DNA of 64,000 nt from Adineta steineri (Eukaryota; Rotifera; Eurotatoria; Adinetida; Adinetidae): NCBI GenBank assembly GCA_905250115.1, contig CAJNOI010000002.1:312094-376093 (forward strand), in the 5' to 3' direction. The notes beneath the pieces were generated by a model. The model was not told the origin of the DNA. It saw only the letters and a list, made by a program, of their open reading frames with translations, and did no database searches. Positions 61,715 through 64,000 of the stretch are shown here, in pieces; position 1 is the first letter of the stretch; every line of letters starts with the position of its first letter. Made by a program: the position numbers and the translations under genes.

Positions 61715-62728
61715 TTAGTTGCGCAAAAAAAGTTTTTTGGTTTCGTTTCTAAAAGTTTTTGAAACCAATAAATTGGTATAAAATGCGACACAGTTTGGAA
61801 TGTAACTACTAAACAGACTAACATACAACAGAAAGATGCTGAGTTGGCGTTGCATTGGATTCTCGGAACTGGAATCAGTAAAATGTTGATACATTAGGAT
61901 AACCGATAACATTAAGCTGAAGATAAGATAGATGCTAATATTGGTAAATAGAATTTTAAAAAGTTGTCGATCTTTAGCATGAGGAGTATGTAAAACATTT
62001 CTTCCTATTATTTCTGTTCTTGATAAGTCAGGAACCACTCTTGCGCGACCTACGGCCACAATGTTCTTTATGGTCCACAGTCCAAAAATTAACATAAACA
62101 ATGGAACGAGTATCGCTTTGACTATCAGGGAATAATAACTTGTAAATTGTAAATAGGCATTAGAACTGAAATAACAAATAAAATAATTAGGTAGAAATTC
62201 TATAATATCTGTTAAGATCAATGCATGAATATGAAATAACATCCAAAATATTGTTCCACTAATAAGACAGATGTAGGCAAAACGATGCGTACTGCGTTGA
62301 CGTGTTAAAGCATTTCGTGAAGTAATTAATACTCGATCAACTGAAGCCAAAATCAAATAAAATGGACTTAGAATATCTTCAACAAATCCTATATAGACAC
62401 TAAAGTGGCAGTAACTTAAACTGCGTGCAGCATAATTTATATTAAAACCATTCGATAATACAGCTTGAATAAATGTGGTATAAATGAAGAGAAAATTAGT
62501 AAGATTGTATACTATTAAATAGTTTGAACATGGATTTTTCCGTAAAGTTCTCTTTGTAAAAATAATTAAATTAAGAATACAACTAACACTACCAATGATC
62601 ATAAATATTGGACCACCTATTTGATATAGGTACATCTGGACGGATATTAATCGTGCGATAACATATGATTCTGAAGACATTATAATCGTGTTTACTAAAA
62701 AGTTTAGTAAACTAACATAAAACAGCAC
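61715..62728 (-). CDS. Second rhodopsin-like GPCR, intron-less
   Basis: A seven-transmembrane receptor with a single exon of up to 337 residues. The Met at 62680 (MSSESYVIARL) is a plausible alternative start that gives 321 residues with a short extracellular N-terminus. TM1 has IIGSVSCILNLIIF with the conserved Asn. TM3 ends ASVDRVLITS (the DRY-equivalent DRV). A Cys precedes TM3 (SYCHFSVYI) and one lies in the second loop (YFICYF). TM6 and TM7 regions are FTNISIYLIFSLMLSVILMY and SSYIPNCVAFYTNLL, then a basic tail. It is distantly like the receptor at 48913 and belongs to the same kind of invertebrate peptide-receptor-like group. The ligand is unknown. Confidence 0.8.
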   Translation of the reverse strand: MLFYVSLLNFLVNTIIMSSESYVIARLISVQMYLYQIGGPIFMIIGSVSCILNLIIFTKRTLRKNPCSNYLIVYNLTNFLFIYTTFIQAVLSNGFNINYAARSLSYCHFSVYIGFVEDILSPFYLILASVDRVLITSRNALTRQRSTHRFAYICLISGTIFWMLFHIHALILTDIIEFLPNYFICYFSSNAYLQFTSYYSLIVKAILVPLFMLIFGLWTIKNIVAVGRARVVPDLSRTEIIGRNVLHTPHAKDRQLFKILFTNISIYLIFSLMLSVILMYQHFTDSSSENPMQRQLSIFLLYVSLFSSYIPNCVAFYTNLLVSKTFRNETKKLFLRN

Positions 62729-63918
62729 TTTATATAAGAATTGGAAATGTTTCTGTCAAGATTTCTATTTCATAATTAAAGTCTAGTGCATTCTTTAGGA
62801 AAAGAAATTCATGGAGTAGCTTTTATATAATGTAAATTAGAAAAACATCCCTTTTGCTGTTTGTATAAGAGAAAATGATTATTAGGAAACATCATCACAA
62901 GTACAGACAGTTGAGATTTTAATCATTGATGGATGTCTTAGTAAGTGCCATCTACTCAATGTCGAAAAGAGATTAAATTGATTCTCAACCATGCAGAATA
63001 TTTCTTGACAGGTATTACTACAAATAACAATAGTTTACTTAGTGTATTCAGTTGTGTCACTTCTTTTTGTCAGTATTATAAAAATGTGTTGATAATCTTT
63101 TTCCTTTTGATTTCGAAAGGCTTTGGATGCGCATATAAAGATGACAGAATTAACATCAAATGGATTATAATATATAAACAACTAAGGAGTTGAGGGACAA
63201 AATTACCAAAGATTTGCAGAAGTGCTATCGGATTTCGATGCTATATCGTTGACACATAATAAAGAGAATGTAAAGAATATCCATAAAAAATAAATATCGA
63301 AGTAGTTGAAACTTATTTTTTTGTCATTAATCGAATTTAATGACGAGCAATAGTACGAATACAACGAATATTTTTTGAAGACAACAAAAACAGAATAATC
63401 AACAAACAAGAAACAACCCAGGTGATTTAATCCAACATGTGAATCTCATGGAAAACTACACAGAAAGAGAGAATGAAAAAACAAAAGATTAATGAAGAAG
63501 CAAGAATATATAATATAACCATGTTTTTATTTATATGTATGTATCATTTTATAATCAGGTTATTGTACAATTTCTTATGATAATTAGACAAAAAAAATTT
63601 ATTGACAAATTGTTGAATCTATCATTGTTTTTTTCACTAAAAATTAAAATCTACTATTGTTTTCTAGTTATATTAAAAAAATATAAAATACAACAAAAAA
63701 CGCTTATAAATGCACTTGATCGGGTTTAACAAATATACCGGATCAATGCGTATTAATTTGAACAGCTGAGATCAGAATCATATTCTTCATATAATTGAGT
63801 AATAAATGGTATTACTATTGCTTCCATTTATTTTGCAATAAGCTAGATGTATATGGAATGATTTTAATATTGTTATAATCTGTTGTTCCCAAGGGGAGAA
63901 AAGCGAGACTTGAGGAGT
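62729..63918. other. Intergenic region at right edge
   Basis: About 1.2 kb, AT-rich, upstream of the second GPCR. The open frames here are short, rich in Phe, Tyr, Ile and Lys, and lack conserved features. No gene is supported. Confidence 0.5.
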
Positions 63919-64000
63919 GCGTACTTCACTAGCACTTCACTCGTACTTCAATCTACTTCACTGTACTTCACCAGTACTTCACTGTACTTCACCAGTACTT
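63919..64000. repeat. Minisatellite of GTACTTCAC units running off the window
   Basis: A tandem array in which a 10-11-bp unit, GTACTTCACT or close variants, repeats. From about 63953 a 21-bp double unit becomes regular: CAGTACTTCACTGTACTTCAC occurs twice before the edge. Left-hand units are diverged and right-hand units are uniform, so the array probably continues beyond the window. Confidence 0.85.

Noticed and set aside
1-64000. CRISPR array, bacterial operon or viral genome segment
   Set aside because: All genes are intron-containing or single-exon metazoan types; no repeat-spacer pattern, bacterial ribosome sites or viral hallmark genes were seen.

Overview
The window is nuclear DNA of a small animal. 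It is strongly AT-rich. Most genes are cut by many tiny GT-AG introns, often 45-70 bp. The conserved proteins are metazoan: a USP24-type deubiquitinase, a phospholipase C beta, a HUNK-like kinase, a TGF-beta ligand, an SFT2 protein and the mitochondrial ribosomal protein mL51. I infer a bdelloid rotifer, probably Rotaria-like. The reasons are TGTGGG-type hexamers (the known bdelloid telomere unit) in interstitial patches, an F-box/LRR family of the kind expanded in bdelloids, intron-less rhodopsin-like GPCRs, and several genes that look acquired or unusual.

Left third (1-20 kb). A partial, unidentified low-complexity nuclear-type protein lies on the minus strand. Next comes a minus-strand immunoglobulin/fibronectin type I receptor (nine exons, 797 residues). 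After about 3 kb with no gene there is a 21-exon USP24 orthologue on the plus strand. One of its introns carries a clear 114-bp hAT-type MITE with an 8-bp target duplication.

Middle (20-46 kb). A minus-strand type II glycosyltransferase-like gene contains a 10-N assembly gap. A PLC-beta (PLCB4/norpA type) gene follows, with two possible last exons. Inside one PLC-beta intron, on the opposite strand, sits a complete 403-codon gene resembling thiaminase I. Then come an SFT2 Golgi protein (its third intron holds a compact series of hairpins ending in a T-tract), mL51, an FkbM-type methyltransferase, a GT31 beta-1,3-glycosyltransferase, a sirtuin that lacks the zinc module, a TGF-beta ligand that lacks the dimer cysteine, and an F-box/LRR gene.

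Right third (46-64 kb). This part is gene-poor. It holds an intron-less GPCR, a HUNK-like kinase, a possible small membrane protein, an F-box pseudogene flanked by two diverged copies of one repeat, and a cluster of four inverted-repeat elements built from telomere-like hexamers. A small coiled-coil protein, a second GPCR and a minisatellite at the right edge complete it.

There is no operon logic. Genes stand alone, although mL51 and the methyltransferase are tail to tail only 78 bp apart. I saw no tRNA, rRNA or CRISPR array. The most interesting items are the nested thiaminase-like gene, the structured insert at about 35.9-36.07 kb, the telomere-like foldback elements at 58.4-61.4 kb, the zinc-less sirtuin and the altered TGF-beta cysteine knot.
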